Assembly: GCF_000010085.1 (NCBI RefSeq) | Contig: NC_007712.1 | Location: 620,001 to 684,000 of the forward strand | Length of the DNA stretch: 64,000 nucleotides | Direction: 5' to 3' | DNA from: Sodalis glossinidius str. 'morsitans' | GTDB lineage: Bacteria; Pseudomonadota; Gammaproteobacteria; Enterobacterales; Enterobacteriaceae | Part shown: positions 1-8,170 of the stretch, one piece after another | How positions within the stretch are numbered: position 1 is the stretch's first letter | How the letters are laid out: each line of letters starts with the position of its first letter | Translations under genes and position numbers: made by a program | The notes under the pieces: generated by a model | The model's database searches: none | What the model saw: the letters and a program-made list of their open reading frames with translations, nothing else | Told to the model about the DNA's origin: nothing

Positions 1-1
1 T

Positions 2-583
2 AAAAAGGGCGCCAGCGTGCTGGTCTCCATTCACGCCGATGCCGCGCCCAATCGCAGCGCCAGCGGGGCATCAGTATGGGTGCTCTCCAACCGGCGCGCA
101 AACAGCGAAATGGCAAACTGGCTGGAGCAGCATGAGAAACAGTCGGAGCTGCTGGGCGGCGCGGGCGATTTGCTTGCCAACAGCCAGGCCTATCCTTATC
201 TCAGTCAGGCGGTGCTGGATCTCCAGTTCGGCCACTCGCAGCGGGTGGGATATGACATCGCGGTGAAGGTGCTGGGCCAACTGCAGCGGGTAGGTACGCT
301 GCATAAGCGCCGGCCGGAACACGCCAGCTTCGGCGTCCTGCGTTCGCCGGATATTCCATCGCTGCTGGTGGAAACCGGTTTCATCAGTAATACCCGGGAG
401 GAGCGGCTACTCGGTAGCAGCGCATACCAGGATAAGATCGCCAACGCCTTGTATCTGGGCTTGCGCGCTTATTTCCTGGCGCATCCGCTGCAAACCGGCT
501 CAAAGCTCGAAAATCGGCCGCAGGGCGTTAGCTCCGCAGCCGATGCCGGCGCGCTGGCGCCATCAAGCGCGCCAATAATATGA
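2..583 (+). CDS. amiB: N-acetylmuramoyl-L-alanine amidase AmiB, partial (5' end outside window)
   Basis: This is the C-terminal half of the periplasmic zinc amidase that cleaves septal peptidoglycan during daughter-cell separation, activated by EnvC. The open frame enters from the left edge, so the signal peptide, AMIN domain and first zinc ligand are not in view. The visible Amidase_3 part carries SIHADA (a zinc-binding His) and VETGFISN (the catalytic Glu), and it matches enterobacterial AmiB closely through AHPLQ. The frame then stops at 581-583. Just beyond, to 633, a neighbouring frame encodes NNMTSNNVMLGQTLTIPLA and a stop, which looks like the end of a LysM repeat. The C-terminal cell-wall-binding module therefore appears lost through an indel or deletion while the catalytic domain is kept. 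mutL follows directly, as in the usual amiB-mutL-miaA-hfq-hflX operon. Confidence 0.9.
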   Translation, partial: KKGASVLVSIHADAAPNRSASGASVWVLSNRRANSEMANWLEQHEKQSELLGGAGDLLANSQAYPYLSQAVLDLQFGHSQRVGYDIAVKVLGQLQRVGTLHKRRPEHASFGVLRSPDIPSLLVETGFISNTREERLLGSSAYQDKIANALYLGLRAYFLAHPLQTGSKLENRPQGVSSAADAGALAPSSAPII

Positions 584-633
584 CGTCCAATAACGTCATG
601 CTGGGGCAGACGTTGACCATACCGCTCGCTTAA
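580..633 (+). other. Out-of-frame LysM remnant of amiB
   Basis: Read in the frame that begins at 574, this stretch gives NNMTSNNVMLGQTLTIPLA followed by TAA. It resembles the closing helix and strand of a LysM domain (typically ...NxLxxxxLxxGQxLxIP). It lies immediately after the shortened amiB frame, so I read it as the severed end of AmiB. The start of the LysM module is missing, so this is likely a deletion plus a frameshift. Confidence 0.6.
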
Positions 634-654
634 GGCCAGAGGAACCCGATTATT

Positions 655-2760
655 ATGCCGATACAGGTGTTGCCGCCACAGCTTGCCAACCAAATTGCCG
701 CCGGTGAAGTGGTGGAACGTCCCGCGTCGGTGGTAAAGGAGCTGGTCGAAAACAGTCTTGACGCCGGGGCGACGCGCATTGAAATCGATATCGAACGCGG
801 TGGTGCCAAGCGCATCCGTATCCGGGATAACGGAAGCGGTATTGATAAAGATGAGCTGGCATTAGCGCTGGCCCGCCACGCAACCAGCAAAATCGCCAGC
901 CTGGACGACCTCGAAACTATTACCAGCATGGGTTTTCGTGGCGAGGCGCTGGCCAGCGTCAGCGCCGTGTCGCGTCTGACGTTAACCTCGCGCACAGCTG
1001 CGCAAGGCGAGGCCTGGCAAGCGTACGCTGAGGGTCGCGATTTGGCGGTTACGCAGAAACCTGCCGCCCATCCGGTGGGAACGACGGTGGAGGTGCTGGA
1101 CCTGTTTTATAACACGCCGGCCCGTCGCAAGTTTATGCGCACCGAAAAGACCGAATTTACCCATATTGATGAAGTCATCCGCCGTATTGCGTTGGCACGA
1201 TTCGACGTGACGTTTATTTTGCAGCACAACGGCAAAACGGTTCGCCAATACCGCGCGATCAGCCAGCCCGGCCAGCATCTGCGCAGGCTGGGCGCGCTAT
1301 GCGGCCCGGCTTTCGTCGAGCGGGCACTGAGCGTTTCCTGGCAGCATGGCGATTTGGCTATCCACGGCTGGGTGGCGGATCAGTCGGGTGGGGAACTGCC
1401 CGAGATGCAATACAGTTATGTCAATCGGCGCACGATGCGCGACAAATTAATCAACCACGCCATCCGACAGGCCTATCAAGAACAGCTAGCGGGGACGCAG
1501 CAGCCGGCTTTCGTGCTGTTTCTTGACGTGGAGCCTCATCAGGTCGACGTTAATGTCCATCCCGCCAAGCACGAAGTGCGGTTTCACCAGGCGCGTCTAG
1601 TGCATGATTTTATTTATCAGGCGGTAATGATCGTTCTGCAGCAAAGCACGACTCCTGGCCTGGCGATGGGTGAGGAAGGGCCGTGCGCGCCGGAAAATCG
1701 CCTGGCGTCCGGGCGCAATCATTTCGCTCTGCCCGCCGCATCCGGGCAGCGGCCTTCGGTGGCTGCCGGCGCTGAGTCGGGGCGCCAGCGGGGAGAGATC
1801 AGCGGGGATACGGGGTCGTCGCGTCAGCATAGCGGTGGCCAGGAGCGGGAGCGCAGCAGCGGCTACGCCGGCGGTGCGGGTTTCAAGCGTAAAGAAGGGG
1901 CTCTGTACCGGCAACTGATGCAGACAGCGCCGTTGCCGCAAGGGGCACAAACAGCACAGCGCGATATATTCGCTAAGCGTCGGCCGGCAGAGGGTGGCTG
2001 GTCGGCTGCTGATGACGCACCGCTCTCTGCTGACGACGCGGGGCACGCTGGCACCAGTCAGGTCTCCGGCGCCCATCACGGGCAGAGCGAAAAAGAGGTT
2101 CAATTAACGCTGATTCCCCCTGAGGCTGACCCAACCGGCGCCGCGTCGGTCAAACGGGACAGCGGCGCTGCCCACGTCAGTGTTGGGGAGAGCGTCGTCG
2201 GAAATCCGCATACGTTTGGCCGGGTGTTGACCTTGGTGCCGCCTTGCTACGCGTTGGTGGAATCGGCAGGCAGTCTGGCGCTACTCTCGCTGCAGGTTGC
2301 CGAACGCTGCCTGACCGAACGCCAACTGACGCCGGGGAGCGAGACGCTGAGCGCTCAGCCGCTGCTGATTCCGCTGCGTATGACGCTGCGCAACGCAGAG
2401 GTTGCGGCACTCAAACGCCACCAGCCGCTGCTGCAGGAAATGGGTATTGCGCTACAGGCACATCTTCATCAGGCGATACTGAATGCGGTACCTTTACCAT
2501 TACGCCAACAAAATTTACAAAACTTGATTCCAGACCTGTTAGGCTACCTGGAAGGTGAAACGTCGGTGACGCATCACCAGGTTGCGGTCTGGCTTGCCCG
2601 CCGGCTGCAACACGAATCGGTCGCCTGGAGCCATTCCCGGGCGATACAATTGCTTGCCGAGGTGGAGCGGCTTTGTCCGCAGTGGGTGAAAGCCCCGCCC
2701 GACGGGCTTCTGGTAACATTGAATTTTGAGGCCGCTATTAAAGCCCTGAACCATGACTGA
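655..2760 (+). CDS. mutL: DNA mismatch repair protein MutL
   Basis: MutL links mismatch-bound MutS to MutH and UvrD in methyl-directed mismatch repair. The N-terminal GHKL ATPase shows VVKELVENSLDAGA (residues about 27-40), DNGSGID and GFRGEALASV, then YNTPARRKF. The C-terminal dimerisation domain is present to the end. At 701 residues it is longer than the E. coli protein (615). The extra length is in the Gly/Ser/Ala-rich linker at about residues 340-510, which is low in complexity and poorly conserved. The start at 655 begins MPIQVLPPQLANQIAAGEV like other MutL proteins. The stop overlaps the miaA start by 8 bases, suggesting translational coupling. Confidence 0.96.
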   Translation: MPIQVLPPQLANQIAAGEVVERPASVVKELVENSLDAGATRIEIDIERGGAKRIRIRDNGSGIDKDELALALARHATSKIASLDDLETITSMGFRGEALASVSAVSRLTLTSRTAAQGEAWQAYAEGRDLAVTQKPAAHPVGTTVEVLDLFYNTPARRKFMRTEKTEFTHIDEVIRRIALARFDVTFILQHNGKTVRQYRAISQPGQHLRRLGALCGPAFVERALSVSWQHGDLAIHGWVADQSGGELPEMQYSYVNRRTMRDKLINHAIRQAYQEQLAGTQQPAFVLFLDVEPHQVDVNVHPAKHEVRFHQARLVHDFIYQAVMIVLQQSTTPGLAMGEEGPCAPENRLASGRNHFALPAASGQRPSVAAGAESGRQRGEISGDTGSSRQHSGGQERERSSGYAGGAGFKRKEGALYRQLMQTAPLPQGAQTAQRDIFAKRRPAEGGWSAADDAPLSADDAGHAGTSQVSGAHHGQSEKEVQLTLIPPEADPTGAASVKRDSGAAHVSVGESVVGNPHTFGRVLTLVPPCYALVESAGSLALLSLQVAERCLTERQLTPGSETLSAQPLLIPLRMTLRNAEVAALKRHQPLLQEMGIALQAHLHQAILNAVPLPLRQQNLQNLIPDLLGYLEGETSVTHHQVAVWLARRLQHESVAWSHSRAIQLLAEVERLCPQWVKAPPDGLLVTLNFEAAIKALNHD

Positions 2761-3691
2761 GCCGACATTTCCGCGCCGGCCCCAGGCCATTTTCCTTATG
2801 GGGCCAACCGCCTCCGGCAAAACCGTGCTGGCGATGGCGTTGCACCAGCATCTGCCGGTGGAGATTATCAGCGTCGATTCCGCGCTGATCTATCGAGGTA
2901 TGGATATCGGCACGGCGAAGCCCGGCGCCGACGAGCTGGCGCGGGCGCCACATCGCCTGATAGATATCCGCGATCCGGCGGAGGCTTATTCAGCGGCGGA
3001 TTTCCGCCGTGATGCGCTTAAGGAAATGGCAGAGATCACCGAGGCCGGTCGTATACCGTTGCTGGTGGGCGGGACCATGCTCTACTTCAAGGCGCTGCTG
3101 GAGGGATTATCCCCCTTGCCCTCGGCAGATCCCGAAGTGCGCGCGCGCATTGAACGCGAGGCGGAAACGGTGGGATGGCAGGCGTTGCACCGGCAATTGC
3201 AACAGATTGATCCGATTGCGGCAAATCGTATTCATCCTAATGATCCGCAGAGATTGTTGCGGGCACTGGAAGTTTTTTTCGTTTCAGGTAACACTCTAAC
3301 GGAACTGACAAAAATATCCGGTGAAGCGCTGGCGTATCGGGTACATCAATTCGCCATCGTACCGCTTGACCGCGCTTTGCTGCATCAGCGTATCGCGCAA
3401 CGCTTTCATCAGATGTTGGCCGCCGGTTTCGAGCACGAGGTCAGTACGCTTTTTGCCCGAGGTGATCTTCACAGGGAAATGCCATCCATTCGTTGCGTCG
3501 GCTACCGCCAGATGTGGTCATATCTGGCCGACGAAACCGATTATGATGACATGGTGTTCCGCGGGATTTGCGCGACACGACAGCTTGCCAAGCGCCAGAT
3601 GACCTGGCTGCGCGGGTGGCACGATGTTCATTGGCTGGATAGCGATGAGCCCGCCGCCCTCGACAGGGTATTACAGGTTGTTAGTGCATAG
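2753..3691 (+). CDS. miaA: tRNA dimethylallyltransferase MiaA
   Basis: MiaA transfers a dimethylallyl group to N6 of A37 in tRNAs reading UNN codons, the first step towards ms2i6A. The P-loop GPTASGKT lies near residues 17-24, followed by VDSALIYRGMDIGTAKP and HRLIDIRDP, which contact substrate. At 312 residues it is family-typical (E. coli 316). It begins inside the mutL 3' end, and hfq lies 113 bases downstream, the standard enterobacterial arrangement. Confidence 0.97.
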   Translation: MTEPTFPRRPQAIFLMGPTASGKTVLAMALHQHLPVEIISVDSALIYRGMDIGTAKPGADELARAPHRLIDIRDPAEAYSAADFRRDALKEMAEITEAGRIPLLVGGTMLYFKALLEGLSPLPSADPEVRARIEREAETVGWQALHRQLQQIDPIAANRIHPNDPQRLLRALEVFFVSGNTLTELTKISGEALAYRVHQFAIVPLDRALLHQRIAQRFHQMLAAGFEHEVSTLFARGDLHREMPSIRCVGYRQMWSYLADETDYDDMVFRGICATRQLAKRQMTWLRGWHDVHWLDSDEPAALDRVLQVVSA

Positions 3692-3804
3692 GTTGGGTGA
3701 TTGTGTACAATTGATGGTACTGAACGCGCTTTTTTACAACGATTATTTTATTTAGAGCCACATGGTTCTTGTTACAAACAACAAGCACATAAGGAAAAGA
3801 CAGA

Positions 3805-4110
3805 ATGGCTAAGGGGCAATCTTTGCAAGATCCGTTCTTGAACGCATTGCGTCGGGAACGTGTTCCGGTTTCTATTTATTTGGTGAATGGCATTAAACTA
3901 CAGGGCCAGATTGAATCTTTCGATCAGTTTGTCATTTTATTGAAAAACACGGTCAGTCAGATGGTTTACAAACATGCCATCTCTACCGTCGTACCGTCGC
4001 GCCCCGTATCGCATCACAATAACAATCCGAGCGGCGGTTCCAGTAATTATCACCATGGCAGCACCCCTGCTTCGCAACCGTCGCAGCCGGAAAGCGATGA
4101 CGCCGAATAA
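3805..4110 (+). CDS. hfq: RNA chaperone Hfq
   Basis: Hfq forms a hexameric Sm-like ring that pairs small RNAs with mRNA targets. The first 70 residues are essentially identical to E. coli Hfq, including Q8 and D9, the Sm1 and Sm2 motifs, and K56-H57 in YKHAIS of the proximal U-binding face. The tail is a short disordered stretch rich in His, Asn and Ser ending in acidic residues, as is typical. The total is 101 residues (E. coli 102). A clear AAGGAAAAG ribosome-binding site precedes the ATG. Confidence 0.98.
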   Translation: MAKGQSLQDPFLNALRRERVPVSIYLVNGIKLQGQIESFDQFVILLKNTVSQMVYKHAISTVVPSRPVSHHNNNPSGGSSNYHHGSTPASQPSQPESDDAE

Positions 4111-4206
4111 GGCGTATCCTTGTTGACCATTTCGCTGTGCTTTAGCGTGCTGTCTGCGCTAAGGCCCGATTATAGCTGCGGTATACCCGCATGAGAGGTT
4201 GTACGC

Positions 4207-5481
4207 TTGTTTGACCGTTACGATGCCGGTGAGCAGGCCATACTGGTTCACATTTTTTTTTCGCAAGACAAGGATATGGAAGACCTGCAGGAGTTTGAAT
4301 CCCTGGTATCTTCCGCCGGGGTAGCGGCGTTGCACGTCGTTACCGGCAGCCGCAAGGCGCCTCATCCCAAATATTTTGTCGGCGAGGGAAAAGCGGAAGA
4401 GATCGCTGAGGCGGTTAAAACCAGTAGCGCGTCTGTGGTCCTGTTCGACCATGCCTTATCCCCCGCCCAGGAGCGTAATCTTGAACGCCTGTGCGAGTGC
4501 CGGGTTATCGATCGCACGGGGTTGATCCTCGATATTTTTGCCCAGCGCGCGCGTACCCATGAGGGTAAGCTGCAGGTGGAGCTGGCTCAACTGCGTCATC
4601 TTGCCACACGTCTGGTGCGTGGCTGGACGCACCTTGAGCGGCAAAAAGGCGGTATTGGGCTGCGCGGGCCGGGGGAAACCCAGCTTGAGACTGACCGTCG
4701 CCTGCTGCGTAACCGAATCAGCCAGATACTTTCCCGTTTAGAGAAGGTGGAGAAGCAGCGTGAACAGGGCCGGCGCGCCCGCGCGGATGTGCCCACCGTC
4801 TCGCTGGTAGGGTATACCAACGCCGGAAAATCAACCTTATTTAATCGGATGACCGAGGCCGGTGTTTATGCGGCCGATCAGTTATTCGCCACGCTGGACC
4901 CGACGCTCAGGCGCATCAATGTCGGCGATGTGGGGGATACCGTTCTGGCAGATACGGTGGGTTTTATCCGCCATTTGCCGCACGACCTGGTCGCGGCATT
5001 TAAGGCGACACTGCAGGAGACGCGGCAGGCTACCTTGCTGCTGCATATTGTTGACGCCGCCGACACGCGTATTAGTGAAAATATTGACGCGGTTGATCAG
5101 GTATTGGCCGAAATTGAAGCCAACGATATTCCGACATTGTTGGTAATGAATAAAATCGATTTGCTCGACGATTTTGTGCCGCGCATCGATCGCGATGAAG
5201 AAAACCGTCCTGTCCGGGTGTGGCTTTCCGCCCATAACGGTGAAGGTATGGCGCTGCTGATGCAAGCGCTCACCGAGCGTCTGGCGGGTGAAATTGCGCG
5301 CCATGAGCTCCGTCTGCCTCCCCAGGCCGGCCGGCTGCGCAGTCGTTTTTATCAATTGCAGGCCATTGAAAAAGAGTGGGTTGAAGAAGATGGCAGCATG
5401 GGGCTGGTCGTAAGATTACCCATTATCGGCTGGCATCGGTTATGTAAGCAGGAAATGGCGTTGGTAGACTATCTTGTCTGA
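4207..5481 (+). CDS. hflX: Ribosome-associated GTPase HflX
   Basis: HflX is a GTPase that splits stalled or heat-damaged ribosomes. The N-terminal HflX domain is followed by the G domain with G1 GYTNAGKST (about residues 203-211), G3 DTVGFIRHLP and G4 NKID. The length of 424 residues matches the family (E. coli 426). Translation is taken from TTG at 4207, which gives MFDRYDAGEQAILVH; no better-placed ATG precedes the conserved start. hflK follows 58 bases downstream. Confidence 0.96.
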   Translation: MFDRYDAGEQAILVHIFFSQDKDMEDLQEFESLVSSAGVAALHVVTGSRKAPHPKYFVGEGKAEEIAEAVKTSSASVVLFDHALSPAQERNLERLCECRVIDRTGLILDIFAQRARTHEGKLQVELAQLRHLATRLVRGWTHLERQKGGIGLRGPGETQLETDRRLLRNRISQILSRLEKVEKQREQGRRARADVPTVSLVGYTNAGKSTLFNRMTEAGVYAADQLFATLDPTLRRINVGDVGDTVLADTVGFIRHLPHDLVAAFKATLQETRQATLLLHIVDAADTRISENIDAVDQVLAEIEANDIPTLLVMNKIDLLDDFVPRIDRDEENRPVRVWLSAHNGEGMALLMQALTERLAGEIARHELRLPPQAGRLRSRFYQLQAIEKEWVEEDGSMGLVVRLPIIGWHRLCKQEMALVDYLV

Positions 5482-5539
5482 CCGTCCTTTGGGAACTCAA
5501 GCCTGAAGAATACTAATTAAAGTAAAATGGAGCTAAAAC

Positions 5540-6784
5540 ATGGCGTGGAATCAGCCCGGTAATAACGGACATGACCGCGATCCGTGGGGGAGCAGCAATA
5601 ATAATAGCGGCAACTCTGGCGGAAATAACAATAAAGGCGGACGCGAACAAGGCCCGCCCAATCTGGATGATATCTTCCGTAAACTCAGCCGCAAGCTGAG
5701 CGGGTTCGGCAACAAAGGCGGTGGCACCGGCACCGGCGCGCCGGGTAGAAGAGGTCGTTATATCGGTCTGGCGGTCGCGGCCGTCGTGGTCATTTGGGCG
5801 GGCAGCAGCTTCTATACGATCAAGGAAGCGGAACGCGGCGTGGTGTTGCGTTTCGGCAAATTCGATCATCTGGTTCAGCCCGGCCTGAACTGGAAACCGA
5901 CCTTTATCGACACCGTGACCGCGGTCAACGTGGAGTCGGTACGGGAGCTGGCGGCGTCTGGCGTGATGCTGACCTCCGATGAAAACGTCGTGCGCGTGGA
6001 AATGAACGTGCAATATCGAGTGACCGACCCTGAGCGCTACCTGTTCAGAGTAACCAATGCCGATGACAGCCTGCGTCAGGCCACCGACAGCGCCCTGCGC
6101 GGCGTTATCGGTAAATACACTATGGATCGCATCCTCACCGAAGGCCGCACCGTGGTGCGCAGCGACACCCAGCGCGTGCTGGAAGAAACTATTCAGCCTT
6201 ATAACATGGGCATTACCCTGCTGGACGTCAACTTCCAGGCCGCCCGGCCGCCGGAAGAGGTGAAGGCGGCGTTTGATGACGCTATCGCCGCGCGTGAAAA
6301 TGAACAGCAATATATCCGCGAAGCCGAAGCGTACTCCAACGAAGTCCAGCCGCGCGCCAACGGTCAGGCGCAGCGTATCCTGGAAGAGGGACGTGCCTAT
6401 AAAGCCCGCACGGTGCTTGAAGCGCAGGGGGAAGTCCAGCGGTTCGCCAAAGTGCTGCCGGAATATAAAGCGGCGCCGGAAATTACCCGTGAGCGTCTGT
6501 ATATTGATGCCATGGAGCGCGTGCTGAGCAACACCCGCAAAATTCTGGTCAATGACAAGGGCAGCAATAATCTGATGGTGTTGCCGCTCGATCAGATGCT
6601 ACGCAACGCGCCGGCCGGCAATGCCAAGCCCCGCTCGGGCAGCGATGCCCTTAATCTGCTGCGGCTGCCTGCCGGCGGTACCGCGACGGCGCCTGCCGCG
6701 GGCGGCAACGCCAGCGGAACGGTCATGGATCAGCGACGCGCCAATGCACAGCGTGACGATACCACGCGCGAAGGGAGGGAATAA
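5540..6784 (+). CDS. hflK: FtsH protease modulator HflK
   Basis: HflK is one half of the SPFH/prohibitin-type inner-membrane complex HflKC, which encloses FtsH and modulates membrane-protein degradation. The sequence starts with a Gly/Asn-rich cytoplasmic segment (about 70 residues). One transmembrane helix follows (YIGLAVAAVVVIWAGSSFY, about residues 74-92), then the SPFH domain and a long charged coiled-coil. The total is 414 residues (E. coli 419). hflC starts 3 bases after the stop. The FtsH partner gene is also intact in this window, at 46.5-48.4 kb. Confidence 0.97.
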   Translation: MAWNQPGNNGHDRDPWGSSNNNSGNSGGNNNKGGREQGPPNLDDIFRKLSRKLSGFGNKGGGTGTGAPGRRGRYIGLAVAAVVVIWAGSSFYTIKEAERGVVLRFGKFDHLVQPGLNWKPTFIDTVTAVNVESVRELAASGVMLTSDENVVRVEMNVQYRVTDPERYLFRVTNADDSLRQATDSALRGVIGKYTMDRILTEGRTVVRSDTQRVLEETIQPYNMGITLLDVNFQAARPPEEVKAAFDDAIAARENEQQYIREAEAYSNEVQPRANGQAQRILEEGRAYKARTVLEAQGEVQRFAKVLPEYKAAPEITRERLYIDAMERVLSNTRKILVNDKGSNNLMVLPLDQMLRNAPAGNAKPRSGSDALNLLRLPAGGTATAPAAGGNASGTVMDQRRANAQRDDTTREGRE

Positions 6785-6787
6785 CCG

Positions 6788-7804
6788 ATGCGTAAGCCTT
6801 TATTGCTTATTGTGGTCGTAGTGCTGGTGGTGTTGTATGCGTCACTGTTTGTCGTGCAGGAAGGCCAGCGCGGCATCGTTTTGCGCTTTGGCAAGGTATT
6901 GCGCGACGGCGATAACAAACCGTTGATTTACAACCCCGGCCTGCACATGAAAATACCGTTTATCGAAACGGTTAAAAATCTTGATGCGCGCATTCAGACC
7001 ATGGAAAACCAGGCCGATCGCTTTGTCACCATGGAAAAGAAAGACCTGATTGTCGACTCCTATATTAAATGGCGTATCAGCGACTTCAGCCGTTATTATC
7101 TGGCGACCGGCGGCGGTGATGTATCGCAGGCGGAAGTGTTGCTGAAACGGAAGTTTTCCGACCGTCTGCGCTCGGAGCTCGGCCGGCTGGATGTCAAGGG
7201 GATTGTCACCGATTCCCGCAACCGTCTGATGACCGATGTGCGCGAAGCGCTGAATAACGGCACGTCCGGCGACGATGAAGAGACGCAGGCGACCGCGGCC
7301 GATAACGCCATTGCTTCCGCCGCCGCGCGGGTAGAGCGTGAAACCAACGGCCTTCAGCCGTCGGTGAATCCTAACAGTATGGCGGCGCTGGGGATAGAGG
7401 TTGTCGACGTGCGTATCAAGCAAATCAACCTCCCGACGGAAGTGTCCGACGCTATCTATCAGCGTATGCGCGCCGAACGTGAAGCCGTCGCCCGTCGCCA
7501 CCGTTCCCAGGGCCAGGAAGAGGCGGAGAAGCTGCGCGCCGCGGCGGATTACGAAGTGACTCGTACATTGGCCGAAGCCGAGCGTCAGGCTTTGATTACC
7601 CGCGGTGAAGCGGATGCGGAAACCGCCAAGCTGTACGCCGATGCGTTCAGCGAGGATCCTGCGTTCTATGCATTTATCCGCAGCCTGCGTGCGTATGAGA
7701 ACAGCTTCAACAACAACAATGATGTGATGGTGCTGAGCCCGGAAAGCGATTTCTTCCGCTTCATGAAGTCGCCGGAAGATACCGTGGTCGGCCGCCGTCC
7801 CTGA
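6788..7804 (+). CDS. hflC: FtsH protease modulator HflC
   Basis: HflC partners HflK in the membrane complex around FtsH. An N-terminal membrane anchor (residues about 4-22, LLLIVVVVLVVLYASLFVV) precedes the SPFH domain (VQEGQRGIVLRFGKV) and the coiled-coil AERQALITRGEADAE. It has 338 residues (E. coli 334). It is separated from hflK by only 3 bases and is followed by an intrinsic terminator at 7827-7852. Confidence 0.97.
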   Translation: MRKPLLLIVVVVLVVLYASLFVVQEGQRGIVLRFGKVLRDGDNKPLIYNPGLHMKIPFIETVKNLDARIQTMENQADRFVTMEKKDLIVDSYIKWRISDFSRYYLATGGGDVSQAEVLLKRKFSDRLRSELGRLDVKGIVTDSRNRLMTDVREALNNGTSGDDEETQATAADNAIASAAARVERETNGLQPSVNPNSMAALGIEVVDVRIKQINLPTEVSDAIYQRMRAEREAVARRHRSQGQEEAEKLRAAADYEVTRTLAEAERQALITRGEADAETAKLYADAFSEDPAFYAFIRSLRAYENSFNNNNDVMVLSPESDFFRFMKSPEDTVVGRRP

Positions 7805-7826
7805 CGGTTGCCCCGCACAGTCAATC

Positions 7827-7852
7827 AGGCCCGATCCTTCGGGCCTTTTTTT
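7827..7852 (+). terminator. Intrinsic terminator after hflC
   Basis: The 8-bp stem AGGCCCGA / TCGGGCCT (7827-7834 and 7839-7846) with a TCCT loop is followed by a run of T. It closes the hflX-hflK-hflC transcription unit just upstream of yjeT. Confidence 0.85.
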
Positions 7853-7868
7853 GCTTTGAGGAAATGTG

Positions 7869-8069
7869 ATGAATCCGACAATTTGGATGGCGCTCGGTCT
7901 GGTACTGGTATTGGAGGGATTGGGGCCGATGCTGTTTCCCACCGTTTGGCGCAAGATGATAGGTTCGCTGGCGACGCTGCCGGATCGGCTTTTGCGCCGA
8001 TTCGGCGGCGGTTTAGTGGTCGCTGGCTGCGTCATCTACTATATGTTGCGTAGCAAAATGGGCGCGTGA
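7869..8069 (+). CDS. yjeT: Small inner-membrane protein YjeT (DUF2065)
   Basis: This is a 66-residue hydrophobic protein with two predicted transmembrane segments (NPTIWMALGLVLVLEGLGPM and near-C-terminal GGLVVAGCVIYYML). It matches the DUF2065 family, whose gene usually sits between hflC and purA as it does here. The function is unknown. The ATG at 7869 is preferred over the GTG at 7866 because GAGGA at 7858-7862 is well spaced for it. Confidence 0.9.
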   Translation: MNPTIWMALGLVLVLEGLGPMLFPTVWRKMIGSLATLPDRLLRRFGGGLVVAGCVIYYMLRSKMGA

Positions 8070-8170
8070 TCGCAGCGCGAAAAAACAGCGCGAACCGGCG
8101 TCAAAAAGTACTGAAAGTCGTGGATTCAGATGGTAGAATCCATTTTTAAGCAATCTGGTGAAGTTAAAAG

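Noticed and set aside
5513..6310. A 265-codon open frame antisense to hflK
   Set aside because: Shadow frame; its low-complexity His/Gln-rich translation mirrors the codons of hflK.
6842..8035. A 397-codon open frame antisense to hflC and yjeT
   Set aside because: Shadow of conserved genes; no signal, domain or ribosome-binding site.
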